Source: Gaetbulibacter sp. 4G1 (lineage in GTDB: Bacteria; Bacteroidota; Bacteroidia; Flavobacteriales; Flavobacteriaceae). Taken from it: a DNA stretch of 64,000 bases. The stretch lies in NCBI RefSeq assembly GCF_002741945.1, contig NZ_MDVN01000003.1, forward strand, positions 248,001 to 312,000. Direction: 5' to 3'. This document shows, one piece after another, positions 62,515 through 64,000 of the stretch. The position numbers were made by a program, and so were the translations under genes. Below the pieces are notes generated by a model. It was not told the DNA's origin. It saw only the letters and a list, made by a program, of their open reading frames with translations, and made no database searches. How positions within the stretch are numbered: the stretch's first letter is position 1; each line of letters opens with the position of its first letter.

Positions 62515-64000
62515 ATGATATTAAAGCCAATTGCGAGTATTTTAATGCTATTCGTAACACTAACCATTTTTTCACAAGATAACCTATATTCCAGTTTAAC
62601 AATTCCTGAAGATTTAAAAGAAAATGCAAACGCAGTAGTAAGGCTTAATGAAATTGTTGTTTCATTAAAATCTTCTAGCGAAATGTCTGTTAAAGAAAAA
62701 AGAATTATAACCGTATTAAATAAACAAGGGAATAGAGCTATTGATGCCTACGTGCATTACGATGAAAATGTAAAAATAAAGGCCCTTGATGTACTTGCCT
62801 ATGATGCATTAGGGAATGAAATAAAAAAAATAAAAAAGAATGATTTTAAAGATGTTAGTGCCGTTGATGGCGGTACTTTATACTCAGATTCAAGAGTTAA
62901 ATATTTAGAGTATACAGCTATTAATTATCCATATACGATTGAGTTTACTTATGAAACTATTACAAGTAACACAGCTTTTATTCCTTCATTTATGCCAATT
63001 GATGATTATTTTGTTAGTGCAGAAATTAGTTCTTATACAATAAATTACCCTGAGAATATTACTATCAGAAAAAAGGAAAAAAATATTGAAGGGTTAGATG
63101 TTGAACAAGAAATTACTGCTGGAAAGTTTTTTTATAAAGCTAAAAATTTATCTGCATACAAGCCAGAAGAATATAGTCCATCTTTGGATGCATTTGCTCC
63201 AAAAATTTTATTTGCGTCAAAACAATTTACTTTAGAAGGAGTGCATACTGTTGTTGAAAACTGGGACGATTTTGCTAAATGGATGTATCATGATTTAATT
63301 AAAGTTACTCATGATTTACCAGAAGGTACAATTGCAGACATTCAAAATTTGGTTAAAGATGAAAGTAATGATATTAATAAGGCGAAAAAAATTTATCAAT
63401 ATGTTCAAGATAAAGTAAGGTATATAAGTGTGCAAGTTGGTATAGGTGGTTGGAAGCCTTTTAATGCTTCAGAAGTAGATAAGTTGGGATATGGAGACTG
63501 TAAAGCGTTAACAAATTATACAATGGCGCTTTTAAAATCGGTAAATGTTGAATCAAATTATAGCGTGGTATATGCTGGGAGTACTCAAAGAAGCATAGAG
63601 CAAGATTTTACATCAATTCAAGGTAATCATGTTATTCTTTCAATTCCAAATAATGAAGAAATAGTTTGGTTAGAATGTACAAGTCAAAAACTGCCTTTTG
63701 GCTTTATTGGTGATTTTACTGATGATAGAGATGTATTAGTGATTACTCCAGACGGAGGAGAAATTAAGCATACAAAAAAGTATACAACGGAAGAGAATAC
63801 TCAAATTATTAAAGGGAATTATATTGTATCTAATGAAGGAAGTATTGATGTAGAAGTCAAAATTGAATCTAAAGGAATTCAATATGATGATAAATACTGG
63901 TTAGAGTCTGAAACAGAAAGAGATTTGGATGAAGGCTATAAAAAACGTTGGAGGTATATTAATAATGTGGTTATTAATAGGATGAGTATTGAGAATGATA
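62515..64000 (+). CDS. DUF3857/transglutaminase-like secreted protein, 3'-truncated by window edge
   Basis: Open from the ATG at 62515 to the last base of the window (495 codons visible). Signal peptide MILKPIASILMLFVTLTIFS, then a DUF3857 domain (about 40-230; RIITVLNKQGNRAID, SRVKYLEYTAINYPYTIEF) and a transglutaminase-like domain (about 290-400) with Cys in LGYGDCKALTNY, His in QGNHVILSIP and WLECTSQ. Such proteins are common in Flavobacteriaceae and usually run to 620-660 residues, so roughly the last quarter is missing. A TAATCTTG promoter-like element is at 62492-62499. Function unknown; probably an envelope protein. Confidence 0.88.
   Translation, partial: MILKPIASILMLFVTLTIFSQDNLYSSLTIPEDLKENANAVVRLNEIVVSLKSSSEMSVKEKRIITVLNKQGNRAIDAYVHYDENVKIKALDVLAYDALGNEIKKIKKNDFKDVSAVDGGTLYSDSRVKYLEYTAINYPYTIEFTYETITSNTAFIPSFMPIDDYFVSAEISSYTINYPENITIRKKEKNIEGLDVEQEITAGKFFYKAKNLSAYKPEEYSPSLDAFAPKILFASKQFTLEGVHTVVENWDDFAKWMYHDLIKVTHDLPEGTIADIQNLVKDESNDINKAKKIYQYVQDKVRYISVQVGIGGWKPFNASEVDKLGYGDCKALTNYTMALLKSVNVESNYSVVYAGSTQRSIEQDFTSIQGNHVILSIPNNEEIVWLECTSQKLPFGFIGDFTDDRDVLVITPDGGEIKHTKKYTTEENTQIIKGNYIVSNEGSIDVEVKIESKGIQYDDKYWLESETERDLDEGYKKRWRYINNVVINRMSIEND

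Noticed and set aside
1-64000. CRISPR arrays, tRNA/rRNA genes, insertion sequences, prophage or defence islands
   Set aside because: No regularly spaced repeats, no cloverleaf or rRNA sequence, no transposase, integrase, phage or defence-type genes were seen on either strand.

Overview
The window reads as about 64 kb of chromosome from a marine-type member of the Flavobacteriaceae (Bacteroidetes). The DNA is AT-rich, there are almost no Shine-Dalgarno sequences, many starts are preceded by a TAnnTTTG-like -7 element (the Bacteroidetes sigma type), short lipoprotein signals are common, and a gliding-motility ABC ATPase (GldA) is present. I see no rRNA, tRNA, CRISPR array, insertion sequence or prophage.

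Layout. (1) 1-13.6 kb: carbohydrate use. The 3' part of uronate isomerase, a TRAP transporter (dctPQM), then two DUF1080 + exported Gfo/Idh/MocA oxidoreductase pairs, a GH20 hexosaminidase and a c-type cytochrome dehydrogenase-like lipoprotein. I read these last six as a cell-envelope 3-keto-glycoside module. (2) 13.6-20.8 kb, minus strand: ilvD-ilvB-ilvN-ilvC-ilvA behind an Ile/Val-rich leader peptide and terminator. (3) 20.8-25.7 kb: metK behind a SAM-II-like riboswitch, an orphan DUF1080 gene, and leuA-leuB. (4) 25.8-33.7 kb: a conserved unknown gene, then a SAM-I riboswitch driving metY and a MetX-aspartokinase-homoserine dehydrogenase fusion, followed by metZ. (5) 33.8-45 kb: an AraC regulator, a small orphan gene, an Rrf2 regulator and a complete-looking sulfate-to-cysteine operon (DUF2061 protein, cysH, cysD, cysN, HEPN-tailed sulfite reductase, siroheme genes, ferredoxin-NADP reductase, cysE, cysM). 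(6) 45-51.7 kb: metallophosphoesterase, a second SAM-I riboswitch, a split metH with an ABM gene between the halves, small ORFs and metF. (7) 51.7-54.5 kb: envelope proteins and gldA. (8) 54.6-58.7 kb: a Phe/Tyr operon (pheA, aminotransferase, tyrA, DAHP synthase-chorismate mutase) behind a Phe/Tyr/Trp-rich leader peptide and a terminator that ends four bases before the pheA start. (9) 58.7-64 kb: secreted protein, rsgA, sialidase, dtd, a YdjM-like membrane protein and the 5' part of a DUF3857/transglutaminase gene.

How it fits together. Most of 13.6-58.7 kb is amino-acid and sulfur anabolism. The sulfur genes form one route: sulfate to sulfide to cysteine, and sulfide plus O-acylhomoserine to homocysteine, then methionine (metH, metF) and SAM (metK). 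SAM feeds back through three riboswitches of two classes. The branched-chain and aromatic operons each carry what looks like a ribosome-mediated attenuator whose leader codons match the pathway product. These two attenuators, the metK leader with its alternative helix, the three-domain MetX-ThrA fusion with altered aspartokinase residues, and the proposed periplasmic oxidative glycan module are the most noteworthy items.
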